From: Pukyongiella litopenaei
GTDB lineage: Bacteria > Pseudomonadota > Alphaproteobacteria > Rhodobacterales > Rhodobacteraceae
Assembly (NCBI RefSeq): GCF_003008555.2
Contig: NZ_CP043619.1
Location: 62,001-126,000, forward strand
Length of the DNA: 64,000 bases
Direction: 5' to 3'
Each line of letters starts with the position of its first letter. Positions within the stretch are counted from its first letter, which is position 1. The notes beneath the pieces are model-generated. The model was not told where the DNA came from. It saw nothing but the letters and a program-made list of their open reading frames with translations, and searched no databases. Shown piece by piece: positions 42,764-52,039 of this stretch. Both the position numbers and the translations under genes were made by a program.

Positions 42764-45700
42764 TCAGCCGTCCCTCTTGCGGCCGGTGAAGACATGACCG
42801 CCGATCCGGATATTTTCACTGTCGCGTTCCCGGCTCTGCTGCGCGAGCCATGTGGGAACGGGGTTGTCCTGTTCGCCCGCCGCTATATGGGCGGCCATGC
42901 CCTGCGGTGAATAGTAATGCGTGGCGCCGTCGGTCGGATCGGCGATCCGGCCTGCGGCAACGCCGTCCACGATCGCACCGATCCGCTCATAGGCCGGATC
43001 GCTCTCATCGAGGGTCATCGGCATGGCGTTGCCGCCGGTGCCGCTGTTCCACGCCGAGAACTGCTTGAGCTGCAGGCTGACTTCCGCCGGATTGTCGCCC
43101 CAGCGCGGGTCCGCAACCCGGTTCATGATCGTGTGGGCGACCGCAGCCTGCCCCAGCTCGCCCTGGTTGGCGGCCTCCCCGTAAATCGTCCGGATCATCA
43201 CATCGCGGTCGTAATTCGAGAGCCCGTTGGCCGACCCGTTCCAAAAATTGGACAGCCCGTCGCCTATGGCAGCCTTCGTGTCTCCGACCTTTCCGGCCAT
43301 CATCGGCACAACGCCGCCGTCGCGGTTTTCCCGAACGGTGTTTTCTGTCGAAGATGCGGCGTTTATCGCCTGTTCCTTGCCGGCATCGAAGGCGCCCTGC
43401 TGTATGGCGGAGACATTCTCGTGGACCTGTTTGTGCCGCCCCATGCGCGCCCGGTGTTCGGGTCCCGCCGAGGGCAGCGGTTGTGTCGATATGTCCTGCT
43501 CCGGCCTGGTGATCGTATAGGCGGCGGAGGTGTCCCCCTCCGGCGTCGTAAGCCCCAGCTCCTGCAGGAGCTGCGGCAGGACCTGCTCCACCGCCTGTTC
43601 CTGCCGTTTCACACCGGCGATGGACTTCGGACTGATCAGCCCTTCGATCTGCTCCTCGCTCAGCCCCGCCTCGCGCCATTCGTTCGAGATCGCGTCGGTG
43701 AGCTGCCCGTCATAACTGATGCCCTGCGCGTAGAGCTTCGATTCCGCCGAGGCCAGCGTGTCGGCCTCTTCGCGGGCCTGTGACCAGGCTTCCGCCGAGC
43801 GCTGTAGGTCCTCGAGGCTCCAGCGGTTGCCGCCGCTTTCGCTGCTGCTCTGGCTGCTTTGCTCGCTGGTCCGCCAGGAGTCCACCGTATCTGCGTATTT
43901 CGCTACGCTGTCGCTCAACCCGCTTTCGCGCGCCGCTTTCGTAAGCTGGGTAAAACTGTCTTGATCGTGACCGGCCATTTCCGCCGTCAGCCCCGCCCCG
44001 ATGCCAAACAGCTCGGGCTTTCCGGCGAGGGCGATCCTGTAGGCCGAGTTGACCGAGATGCCGTTGCTTTTCGCGAAATCCTCAACCGCCTGATGGGTAT
44101 TCCGGGCTTCCTCGGCATTGCGCATCCCGCGCGTTGTCGCCACGTCACTGGCGGCAGTGCTGCCCGTGCTGAGCTGCCGGCCGAAATCCGCGTAGCTTGC
44201 GGACAGCTCGTTCAGCCCGGAGGTCATTTCTTCGCGCGCCGCGTTCGCGGTCCGGATCGCGCTTTCCTTGCGGTCGGAAACCTCTTCGCGGATGGTCTGC
44301 CCGATACGTGCCGACATGCCGCCCGACGATTGGCCGGTACCGGTCGAGATCGTGCGCGATCCGTCCGGGTTCCGATGCGCCATCGCGCCGCCCGGCATCC
44401 GGTGCGTATGAAGCCCCGCGTCGTACAGGCCCGATGTATTCCACTTGTTCGCCGCGAAGTTGCTCATCGAGGCATTGGCCAGCTGGATATTGCCCGTTGC
44501 CGCTTCGCGGCCCGATTCAATCGCCGCGCCTTGCGAGACGTTGAGCATCGACGTCGCGAGCCCGGCCACCCGGCCGGCCCCGAACATGATGCCGGTGGCC
44601 AGGAACGGCACCGACATCATCAGGTAGCCCGCGACGGTGCCCACATCCTGTTCCACCGCCCGCACGGACAGATGGTTGGCGAAGGTAAGCGCATAGTCGA
44701 TCGATGCGCCGTTATAGGACCCCATCGCCTCGCGGTAGTAGCCGCTCGCTGCCTTCAGGACGATCGAATGCAGGATAGCCGAAAGCGGATCCCAGGCGGC
44801 CAGCCAGACGAAGCCGCCGAAATACCCTTTCATCACCGTCCAGACCAGCGGCGTCATCATCATCAGCAGTGCCAGCGGAAAGGCCGCGTAGTAGATGGAT
44901 TCGAACACGATCTTCAGCAGCGGAACCCATTTGAGCGCGGAGATCCCAACCGCGCTGTAGCTGGCCGAGGTCTGGGCTTCCGTGCGCGCGGCCTGGTAGG
45001 CTGTCATTGCCGCGTTGTTGCCCGATCCGGCGATGAGGTGCTGCACCGCATCGTCCATCGACAGCACCAGCATCGCCTGGCGAATGGTATTCGCGGCGCT
45101 GGAAGAGGTCATGCCGACGAAGGTCTGGAAGTCCGACAGGGTGTTGGTCATCTTTGCGACGGCCGCCGGCAGGTTGGTGGCCGGAGTGCCCACCGAGTTG
45201 GCTGCCGCCTTCTGGTAGAGGATATTCTGTACTTCGGCATTCAGGCGCTGACGGACCTGCGGCCAGCCCGATCCGCAGGTCCGCACCTGGTCGAGAACCG
45301 GATCGTAAAAGGCCAGCGCCTGCGGAAGATTGGCGCCGATATAGCTTGACAGGTTGCCCGCCTGGGCCAGCTCGCCGGTATTGACGATCCCGATATTCGA
45401 GCCGTCCACGAAGCAGTTTTCCATGAAGTTGACGAGGGTTTCCTGGATGACCGGCGAGACCGCCCGCCAGCGCGATGCCTGGCTCAGTATGGTTGCGCCG
45501 AACATCATTCCCGAGGACTGGTAGGCGAGGTCGTCGGGCGCGGCGAGCAGTGTTTCCATCTTTTTCGTGATCAGGTGCCCGGCCTTCGAGGTCTGCGAGC
45601 CGACGAAGGCCACCGACCAGGGCACGTTGTCCACCATGCCATAGATGCCGAGCGGCACGGTCGAATCGTGGATCACGACGCGGGCTTTCGGCCCGACACA

Positions 45701-45916
45701 GATCGCCGAAACAATCATGACGCCGATGAAATAGGTCAGCACCTGCCGCGCGGAGCCGAACACGGCCATCTGGAAGGCCGCCACCAGCACCCCGGCTGTG
45801 ATCGCGGCCGAGAGCAGCGCCTTGAAATTGCCCGATCCGGTAAAGGCGGCGAGGTAGTTGAATATATCGTAGAGAAAATAGCCGCCGCCGACCGTGTAGA
45901 CTTCGAGCGTGGGCAT
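42764..45916 (-). CDS. traG: TraG, fused to a C-terminal SleB-like cell-wall hydrolase
   Basis: 1050 aa. The N-terminal TraG region has several membrane helices (residues 1-75 and about 330-470) and a long helical periplasmic region, as in F TraG, needed for pilus assembly and mating-pair stabilisation. The last 150 residues are a cell-wall hydrolase_2 (SleB-like) domain: MIRTIYGEAANQGELGQAAV, AHTIMNRVADPRWG, and the GATHYYSPQGM region with the usual catalytic Glu (E in YGEA). F TraG has no such domain. The start overlaps the traH stop by one base. Confidence 0.88.
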   Translation of the reverse strand: MPTLEVYTVGGGYFLYDIFNYLAAFTGSGNFKALLSAAITAGVLVAAFQMAVFGSARQVLTYFIGVMIVSAICVGPKARVVIHDSTVPLGIYGMVDNVPWSVAFVGSQTSKAGHLITKKMETLLAAPDDLAYQSSGMMFGATILSQASRWRAVSPVIQETLVNFMENCFVDGSNIGIVNTGELAQAGNLSSYIGANLPQALAFYDPVLDQVRTCGSGWPQVRQRLNAEVQNILYQKAAANSVGTPATNLPAAVAKMTNTLSDFQTFVGMTSSSAANTIRQAMLVLSMDDAVQHLIAGSGNNAAMTAYQAARTEAQTSASYSAVGISALKWVPLLKIVFESIYYAAFPLALLMMMTPLVWTVMKGYFGGFVWLAAWDPLSAILHSIVLKAASGYYREAMGSYNGASIDYALTFANHLSVRAVEQDVGTVAGYLMMSVPFLATGIMFGAGRVAGLATSMLNVSQGAAIESGREAATGNIQLANASMSNFAANKWNTSGLYDAGLHTHRMPGGAMAHRNPDGSRTISTGTGQSSGGMSARIGQTIREEVSDRKESAIRTANAAREEMTSGLNELSASYADFGRQLSTGSTAASDVATTRGMRNAEEARNTHQAVEDFAKSNGISVNSAYRIALAGKPELFGIGAGLTAEMAGHDQDSFTQLTKAARESGLSDSVAKYADTVDSWRTSEQSSQSSSESGGNRWSLEDLQRSAEAWSQAREEADTLASAESKLYAQGISYDGQLTDAISNEWREAGLSEEQIEGLISPKSIAGVKRQEQAVEQVLPQLLQELGLTTPEGDTSAAYTITRPEQDISTQPLPSAGPEHRARMGRHKQVHENVSAIQQGAFDAGKEQAINAASSTENTVRENRDGGVVPMMAGKVGDTKAAIGDGLSNFWNGSANGLSNYDRDVMIRTIYGEAANQGELGQAAVAHTIMNRVADPRWGDNPAEVSLQLKQFSAWNSGTGGNAMPMTLDESDPAYERIGAIVDGVAAGRIADPTDGATHYYSPQGMAAHIAAGEQDNPVPTWLAQQSRERDSENIRIGGHVFTGRKRDG

Positions 45917-47301
45917 TACCGCTGCCCTCCGGAATTGTTCAGGACGTTCGCGAACACCGTGTTGGTCGAGGCTGCCAGTTCGGTTTTCGCCAGCGCCAGC
46001 CGTTCGAGATTGCGGATCGCTTCGGCATATTTGCGCTGTGCCGAGGCGCGGAAGGCCTGCAGTGTCTCGCGGGTCTGCCGCACCGCCGCCTGAAACTCCC
46101 GGTTGATGTCGCCGGCGATATCGACATTCGCCGCCGAGTTCAGAAGTTCCTGTACCGCTTCGTCGATATAGGCCATCGCCAGATCGACCGCGACCAGCTC
46201 GGCCATCGAGTTGATATCGTCCTGAACGAATTTGTACTTATAACTCCGGGCCGTAACCAGGTGCTCATAGATCGGAATCGAGGTCAGGTTGATCAGCGCC
46301 ACCGCGGCCGCCGGCGGCGAGGTGTCGCTGGCGATCGCGTCAGACAGATCCCCGATCGCGCCGGCCGTGATCGCGAAGAGCGCATCATCAACTGAAATCG
46401 TCCGGTCCCGCAGAACCGGCTGCAGGCAGTCATTGGCCTCGTTGCAACGCAGGCTCTTGTAGCTGCCGCCTTCGACCAGCGCCCGTGCGGCATCGGCGGA
46501 GAGCGCGCGCGGCGGGATCGTCCGGTGCGACATGCCCTCGTCGTCATCCTCCCCGCCCACCGTGATGATGGTGCCGGTCAGCGTCATGAAGAACTCGGCG
46601 ATCTTCACGTTCGAGGTCAGGAAGTTGTTCTTCTTGATCGCCTTCCAGGCATAATTGACATTGACCGGCACCTGCTCGGCCAGCGCACCCGAGGCGCGAC
46701 CCAGCGTCGAGACATGCTGGCCGCCGGTGCCGCAGCCGTGGCGCGAAGCCACGCGGTCGGCAAAGCGCCCCGAGAACCCGCCGATGGTCTGGCAGATATG
46801 CTGCGATGCTCCGTCCATTTTCGGCCAGAGCGACGCGGTAAGAAGCTGGCCTGCTTCGCAGCTGTTGATATTGCTGGAATTGACCTGCTGGATCAGGTCG
46901 CGCAGCTTGGCGACGATTTCCTGCACCGATGGCGACAGGCTCTCCAGCGCCAGTTCGAAGGCAAAACCCGCCGCATTCTGCATGATCGCTTCCATCAGCG
47001 CGATCAGCTCCTCCTCGCTGATGAAGGAAAACGCTCCGCCGAAAATGTCGATACCGCCGCAACCGGCACGGACCGAGGGGAGCTGGATCGCCGCAAGCTG
47101 GCTGTTGCGCGGCCGCGTGCGCAGATAAAGCGATCCCATCGTGGCGTAACCCGCCTGCTGGCCCTGGTATGCGGTGGGCTTGGTGACGTTCACACCGCCG
47201 CCCGACCGTTCCCAGAACGCCCTGAGATCGCTTCCCACATCGGCCGCGGCCGGAATCCCGAAACCCGTTGCCAACACCAGCACCGCCATACCATTCCTCA
47301 T
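45916..47301 (-). CDS. traH: TraH, conjugative relaxosome/pilus assembly protein
   Basis: 461 aa, signal peptide MRNGMAVLVLATGFGIPAAA. Hallmarks of TraH: RAFWERSGGGVNVTKPTAYQ near the N-terminus, RAGCGGIDIFGGAFSFI, and the SCEAGQLLTAS and CGTGG Cys segments. Periplasmic, part of the F-type assembly complex with TraF, TraW, TraU, TrbB and TrbI. Last third helical, coiled-coil-like. Separated by 16 bp from traF. Confidence 0.93.
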   Translation of the reverse strand: MRNGMAVLVLATGFGIPAAADVGSDLRAFWERSGGGVNVTKPTAYQGQQAGYATMGSLYLRTRPRNSQLAAIQLPSVRAGCGGIDIFGGAFSFISEEELIALMEAIMQNAAGFAFELALESLSPSVQEIVAKLRDLIQQVNSSNINSCEAGQLLTASLWPKMDGASQHICQTIGGFSGRFADRVASRHGCGTGGQHVSTLGRASGALAEQVPVNVNYAWKAIKKNNFLTSNVKIAEFFMTLTGTIITVGGEDDDEGMSHRTIPPRALSADAARALVEGGSYKSLRCNEANDCLQPVLRDRTISVDDALFAITAGAIGDLSDAIASDTSPPAAAVALINLTSIPIYEHLVTARSYKYKFVQDDINSMAELVAVDLAMAYIDEAVQELLNSAANVDIAGDINREFQAAVRQTRETLQAFRASAQRKYAEAIRNLERLALAKTELAASTNTVFANVLNNSGGQR

Positions 47302-47317
47302 GGTCGTTCCTTCCCTG

Positions 47318-48145
47318 TCACTCGAACCGCGCGCCCAACGGCACTTCGCGCACGACGTAAACGCGGTTGAGGATCTGGTCTTCTGTCAGAAGCCCGCCCC
47401 CGATCAGGTGCACCTCTCCGGTGCCGGTCTCCACGATCGCGATGAGCGGGCGTGGCATGTCGGCGATACCGAGGCGTTCGAGCTGCCCGTCATTCGCGAC
47501 CGCGCCGGGAAACCCGTCGATCGCGCTGCCATCGGTTGACACCGCCAGCACCTCGATGCCGTATTCCCGCTGCATGACGGTCAGGATTTCCGCTTGCGCG
47601 AGGCACAGGCGGCAAGTCACCGGATCGTCATAGACGAAAAGGAAGCCTGCTTCGCTGGCGGCCCGGCGCAATGCCGCCTTCTCCGCCGTGTTGCGTTGAT
47701 CCTGGTAGATCGTCGTGCCCATCTGGGTGAGCGGCCGTTTCACATTCGCATCCAGATCGGGCGACCGGAACAACACGCGCTGCCACACGGCGGCGAACCT
47801 GCCCGCCATCGCCGCCATTTCCGCGTTCACCTGCATATAGGCCTGCAGGTTTTCCGGGGTGGGATCGAGGATCGCCCGGTTCTTCAGTTCGTCGGCCCGT
47901 TTGCGAAAGGCTTCGATCCGTTCCGTCGCGCTCGGCTCTTCGGGCAGCTCGGGTGCGTCCTCCGCCACCGGCTCTTGCGGCTCGGGCAGCGGTGCCGGGG
48001 CGGGCTCGGGTTCCGCCTCCGGTTCGGGATCGCAATAGAAGTGCCAGCCTGCGATTTCCTCGCCATTGCAGAACAGCCGGCCCTCGGCTTCGCCCGCTAC
48101 CGCCAGCGCTGTCACCAGCAATGTTCCTGTCAGAATTGCCCTCAT
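47318..48145 (-). CDS. traF: TraF, conjugal pilus assembly protein
   Basis: 275 aa, signal peptide at the start (MRAILTGTLLVTALAVAGEA), a Pro/Glu-rich linker (PEPEAEPEPAPAPLPEPQ), then the TraF thioredoxin-fold domain: FLFVYDDPVTCRLCLAQAEI with a CRLC pair, and DMPRPLIAIVETGTGEVHLI with the cis-Pro. F TraF lacks the CxxC; here it is kept, so redox activity is possible. Periplasmic. Confidence 0.92.
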   Translation of the reverse strand: MRAILTGTLLVTALAVAGEAEGRLFCNGEEIAGWHFYCDPEPEAEPEPAPAPLPEPQEPVAEDAPELPEEPSATERIEAFRKRADELKNRAILDPTPENLQAYMQVNAEMAAMAGRFAAVWQRVLFRSPDLDANVKRPLTQMGTTIYQDQRNTAEKAALRRAASEAGFLFVYDDPVTCRLCLAQAEILTVMQREYGIEVLAVSTDGSAIDGFPGAVANDGQLERLGIADMPRPLIAIVETGTGEVHLIGGGLLTEDQILNRVYVVREVPLGARFE

Positions 48146-48146
48146 G

Positions 48147-48545
48147 TCAGCCGGCCCCCGCGCCGCGCAGACCGGCGGCGACCAGTTGCGCGTAGTGGCG
48201 CGCGTTCCTGTATCCCCTGATGGTTCCGGTCACACCGCCCCGCGCCTGCGAATAGATCAGCGTCGTGGGAAGCTCGGTGATCTGCTGCGCCAGCGGATGG
48301 CTGCCCGCATCGACCACATCCGCAAAGGGCGGGATCGGGCGGCCATCCTTCGAGGCCACCAGCACCGCGATCCCGGCGGGCTGCGTCACCGCGGCCAGTA
48401 CCGGGGCCGCCGATTTGCAGAACGCGCACCAGGAGGCGCCTACGAATATGACCCCGACACCGGGCTCAGAGCCGGCGGGCGCGGCAACGGCCTGACCAGT
48501 GCCGGCCATCGCCGCCGCCGCCGCGATGAAGGCCCTGCGTTTCAT
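48147..48545 (-). CDS. trbB: TrbB-like thioredoxin-fold protein
   Basis: 132 aa, ATG 48545 overlapping the traN stop (ATGA). Signal peptide (MKRRAFIAAAAAMAGTGQAV), then a thioredoxin-type active site GASWCAFCKSAAPVL. Similar to TrbB of F, a periplasmic disulfide isomerase for Tra proteins. The gene name is given by position and motif, not by clear similarity. Confidence 0.8.
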   Translation of the reverse strand: MKRRAFIAAAAAMAGTGQAVAAPAGSEPGVGVIFVGASWCAFCKSAAPVLAAVTQPAGIAVLVASKDGRPIPPFADVVDAGSHPLAQQITELPTTLIYSQARGGVTGTIRGYRNARHYAQLVAAGLRGAGAG

Positions 48546-49864
48546 GGGTTTCCCCCGCCATAGACGTTTTGCGCGTCCGTCGCCGCGCCCGGAAACCGCT
48601 GCTTGTAGAAATCCGACAGCTCGCCCTGCAGCGGCACATCGGCCGCGTTCAGCATGTCCCCGAACACTTCGGAGAGATCCATGTCCTTCGTGTCGATGTT
48701 CGCGAGATCGTCGACCGTCACGTAACCGCAATCGGCAGACGCGGGGTCCGGCCCCCAATCCTCGTGTTTCAGGCGCTTCAGTTCCTCGACAAAAACCCGT
48801 GCGAGCTTGCTGTTATAGGTGCAATAGTAATGGCGGCGCTTGATACAAACACCGAGAATCTTCTCCTGGCATGTGCTGCCGGCATAGTGGGTGGCGCCGG
48901 CCTTGCGAATGTCCCAGAGCAGTTCGTTGTCCTCCGAACATTGCGCGAAAATCCCGCTGCCGTCGCAACAATCCCGCCCCGGCGTCTTGCTGCATGTCCT
49001 GACCGCGCCCTTGAAGAACTGAACGTCATTGGCATCCTGTGCCCCGGCCTCACGAAACTCGCGCTGCATCTGTGCGAGAATGTTCAGCCAGGCCGCAGCC
49101 TCCCCGAAACCGTCGGAATTTTCCTGCTGGGCGCCGATGCAGGTGTCTCCGACACAGACGTTGATCGGCTCGCAACTGGTTTGAAGATCGCCCGTGCCGG
49201 TGCCGCAGCGATAGTGAAACTCCCGGTTCGAGCAGATACCGGACGCATCGCGGACCATGCAGCTGTCCCCGATGAGCCGACAGCTCGGATCGGAGGCGAG
49301 GGGCGCGCAGTCATTGTCGCCCTCCCCCGGCATGATGCACTCATAGGTCCGGCGCTTGCGCCACCAGCTCCGGGCAAAATCCTTTCGGTTTATGTCGCGG
49401 GTTTCCGCGCCCTCGATATCGTCCGTTCTGGCCAGCGAACATTCCGGATCGCTTTCATGCGCCGTACAGGTGTTCACCAGCTCTTCCTGGACGGGACCGA
49501 ACTCTGTCTTCGTGAGGATCGCCGGCGCCATGTCGGCGTCCTCATTCAGACATTCATATGTGAACCGCGTCTGGCGGCATTCGCCGTTGCGGTAATCCAC
49601 GCAGGTCTGGCTGATCTGGGCGCATCTCACGCTGGCACGGGTCCGCGCACATTGATCGAGCGGCGCGTCGTCGGTGCAGGTCTGGCGACCGATCTTCTTC
49701 CGGCAGTGCCGCAGGAGCGTAAGTCCGCCCGTTGTGCTGGCCCCCTCCCCGGTACAGGAATAATCCGGTGTCTCGCAGACGACCTCGGCGCGGGCCGGCC
49801 CCCCCACCCCGACCGCCAGCACCGTGGTCAGAACCACGTACTGGATGGCGGCCAAGCGGTTCAT
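48542..49864 (-). CDS. traN: TraN, Cys-rich mating-pair stabilisation protein
   Basis: 440 aa with signal peptide (MNRLAAIQYVVLTTVLAVGV, cleaved near ARAE). Very Cys-rich (more than 25 Cys), with TraN-like blocks: CYTGEG-type start, RTYECIMPGEGDNDCAPL, CSKTPGRDCCDGSGIFAQC and CQEKILGVCIKRRHYYC. TraN of F sits in the outer membrane and contacts recipient OmpA/LPS. The ATGA overlap with the gene upstream (49861-49864) suggests that two TraN-type proteins are made together. Confidence 0.88.
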   Translation of the reverse strand: MNRLAAIQYVVLTTVLAVGVGGPARAEVVCETPDYSCTGEGASTTGGLTLLRHCRKKIGRQTCTDDAPLDQCARTRASVRCAQISQTCVDYRNGECRQTRFTYECLNEDADMAPAILTKTEFGPVQEELVNTCTAHESDPECSLARTDDIEGAETRDINRKDFARSWWRKRRTYECIMPGEGDNDCAPLASDPSCRLIGDSCMVRDASGICSNREFHYRCGTGTGDLQTSCEPINVCVGDTCIGAQQENSDGFGEAAAWLNILAQMQREFREAGAQDANDVQFFKGAVRTCSKTPGRDCCDGSGIFAQCSEDNELLWDIRKAGATHYAGSTCQEKILGVCIKRRHYYCTYNSKLARVFVEELKRLKHEDWGPDPASADCGYVTVDDLANIDTKDMDLSEVFGDMLNAADVPLQGELSDFYKQRFPGAATDAQNVYGGGNP

Positions 49865-51294
49865 TGGCACAGCTCCCGCCCGATGTCGTTGAACCTGTTG
49901 CAGCAGGCACCGTCGAACTCGATGGCCAGCTGTGCCCATCCGCCACCGCTCTGACCGGTCCGGTAAACCACCCGCGCAAAGAAGGTCGAGCTTTTCCACC
50001 TCTTGCCGCTTTCGGGATCGGCCCTGAGGTATGATGCGATGTTCATCTGGCGGATCGAACTGCGATTGACGTACGCGTTTGCGTCGAGAGCGGCATACAT
50101 ATGGCATCCGGTATGCCCGGCCGGGCCGCATTCCTCGCGCGAGATGCCGCAGCCCGGATCCTCGCAGACACGGTAGGTTTTCGTGCGGTGAACGATCGTG
50201 CCGGCCAGTCCCTGCGGAACATCCCAGCCGCTCCGGTAGTCCGGGCCGGTCAGCGCGCTTTCGAGATTGTTGCTCGATGCCGTCAGGGGCCGGGCCGTGA
50301 CCGCCGCCCAGGCTTCCGGGTTCGCACCCGCCACCCAGCACCCGTCCGCCTTGGTGACCGGCACCAGCCAGCCGGCCGTCGGTGTTGCCGGGCAACCGGG
50401 ACCGCCGGCCCCGAACCCGCTTGCCTGCGTGTTTGCGAATGTGGCGAGCACATCGTTTTCGCTCGTGACCTGCAACACGCCCCTGGCCTTGCCCCGCCTG
50501 AGGATCACGCTCGATGGCAGGAACCGGTCCGCAACCCGGATCGTAAACCTGTGCCTGACCAGCGCTCCGCTATCAACCGGCCGCGGGTGCGGTGATACCG
50601 CCCGGAACGTCACCGTCGCCGTTCGCCCGTTCCAGCTCACAGAGTCCACGCCCGTGCCCGCAATCCGGATATTGTCGCGGATGCAGCTCCCTTTCGTTCC
50701 GGAGGTGTCGCATTGCCAGTTCACCTCCTTCTCGCAGATCTTGACGAACGTCGCCGGCCGGGTATCGCAGCGATAATGATCGGTCCGGTCCACCCGGATT
50801 TTTCGAACGATATCGCAGCTGCGGTTGGCCGTGGCCGGGAAACTTTCGCAGAATCTGTCCATTGGGTCGCTGACCGGAAGGCTCGGGGTTTCGCACTGGC
50901 CCTCCTCGGCCGTGAAATACTTGCCGGCGACCGCATCGGCGTTTTCATGCGCCCAGTTGGCGTCGTCGAACAGCGCCTCCTGCCCGTCTATGTCTGCCTC
51001 CGGCCTGACCGCCTTGCTGTCCTCGGTTGCCCGCAGCACCCGGCCCTGGTCATTGGTTTCCTGACGGATCTCGTCGATCCTCTCCCCGAACCGGCCCTCA
51101 CGAAGCCCGGCTTCTGCCGGAGTGTCGGTCCTGTAGGGCGTGACCACCCTTCCCACCGTGCCGGTGGTGAACGTATCTCCGGTACCGTTGGTACCGTTCA
51201 TGCCCGACAACGCCTGATCGGCGCGCTCCTGTTGGGCCAGAACGGCGGATCCGGCAATAGCCGCGATCAACAGGGGCAGGACACCACGCCCCAC
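49861..51294 (-). CDS. Second Cys-rich TraN-like protein
   Basis: 477 aa. GTG 51294 was chosen because it starts a clean signal peptide (GRGVLPLLIAAIAGSAVLAQ) just after the trbC stop; an upstream ATG overlaps trbC. The body carries many Cys, including CEKEVNWQCDTSGTKGSCI, CEDPGCGISREECGPAG and the C-terminal FDGACCNRFNDIGRELC, as in TraN. Together with the 440-aa protein it may represent a TraN divided in two, or two partners; its own signal peptide shows it is exported on its own. Confidence 0.7.
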   Translation of the reverse strand: MGRGVLPLLIAAIAGSAVLAQQERADQALSGMNGTNGTGDTFTTGTVGRVVTPYRTDTPAEAGLREGRFGERIDEIRQETNDQGRVLRATEDSKAVRPEADIDGQEALFDDANWAHENADAVAGKYFTAEEGQCETPSLPVSDPMDRFCESFPATANRSCDIVRKIRVDRTDHYRCDTRPATFVKICEKEVNWQCDTSGTKGSCIRDNIRIAGTGVDSVSWNGRTATVTFRAVSPHPRPVDSGALVRHRFTIRVADRFLPSSVILRRGKARGVLQVTSENDVLATFANTQASGFGAGGPGCPATPTAGWLVPVTKADGCWVAGANPEAWAAVTARPLTASSNNLESALTGPDYRSGWDVPQGLAGTIVHRTKTYRVCEDPGCGISREECGPAGHTGCHMYAALDANAYVNRSSIRQMNIASYLRADPESGKRWKSSTFFARVVYRTGQSGGGWAQLAIEFDGACCNRFNDIGRELCQ

Positions 51295-51295
51295 C

Positions 51296-52039
51296 CTATC
51301 GGCCCCGAAGCAGCCGCCGGGCTTCCGCCGCGCCGACCTCCCCCATGGCCGCGATCCGTTCCAGCGCGAACCGTAGCGGCACATTGCCCCTCACCCGATC
51401 ATGCGGCGGCACCGGATCGCCGGCACAGCCCTCGGTCTCGCAGACCTCCATTGCATCGCCCACCGCGATCACCTGCGGTACCGCCTCCACATGGAAACGG
51501 GTGAAAAGCGTCGGATCGATGGAAAACCCGGCGGCGGCGTCGAGATCCCCGAATGTCTTTTCCAGCGCGGCCTGGGTGTCGTGGACAGAATTGTTCACAA
51601 AGCCCCGAAAGACGATGTTCAGACCGAAATCCCGCGCCTCGCTCATCATCTGCCTTAGTGATTCCCGCGGCATCGAAAAGGAGGCCAGAAGGAAGACCTT
51701 GCTGTCCTCGTAACGGGTGCCGGCTTCGGCAGCGCCTGCAACGTCGTCATCCGTACCCAGAAGCGCGCGCACGCGCGGATCGTTCAGCGCCCGGTCCCGC
51801 AACGCGTCGAAATCGACGCCGTCAAACGCGCCCTCCGCCGGTTCGGGTTCCCCGAGCCGTTCACGCAGGATCTCGCCGTGCCGTTCGGCCTCATCCACGA
51901 TTGTCGCCAGCGGGGCGGTGATCCGGCCGGTCGATCCGGGCGCATATTCCACCACCGCGTCGCCCCTGGACGCGGCCTGATCGGCCAGGCCCGCGACTGG
52001 TGCCAGCGCCAGCGTGAATACCGTTACAACGCGCAGCAA
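51296..52039 (-). CDS. trbC: TrbC, F-type pilus assembly protein
   Basis: 247 aa from a TTG at 52039 (GGAGG 8 nt upstream), giving MLRVVTVFTLALAPVAGLAD as signal peptide; it overlaps the traU 3' end. TrbC-type domain in the second half: VFLLASFSMPRESLRQMMSE, VFRGFVNNSVHDTQAALEKT and FTRFHVEAVPQVIA, with the cis-Pro-like VEAVPQVI of the thioredoxin-like fold. TrbC works with TraW in pilus assembly in the periplasm. Confidence 0.88.
   Translation of the reverse strand: MLRVVTVFTLALAPVAGLADQAASRGDAVVEYAPGSTGRITAPLATIVDEAERHGEILRERLGEPEPAEGAFDGVDFDALRDRALNDPRVRALLGTDDDVAGAAEAGTRYEDSKVFLLASFSMPRESLRQMMSEARDFGLNIVFRGFVNNSVHDTQAALEKTFGDLDAAAGFSIDPTLFTRFHVEAVPQVIAVGDAMEVCETEGCAGDPVPPHDRVRGNVPLRFALERIAAMGEVGAAEARRLLRGR

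Noticed and set aside
41508-42764. Reading the DsbA-like gene from an upstream start near 42764 (about 418 codons)
   Set aside because: The extra 176 residues have no domain and run opposite the membrane protein gene; ATG 42236 gives a proper signal peptide.
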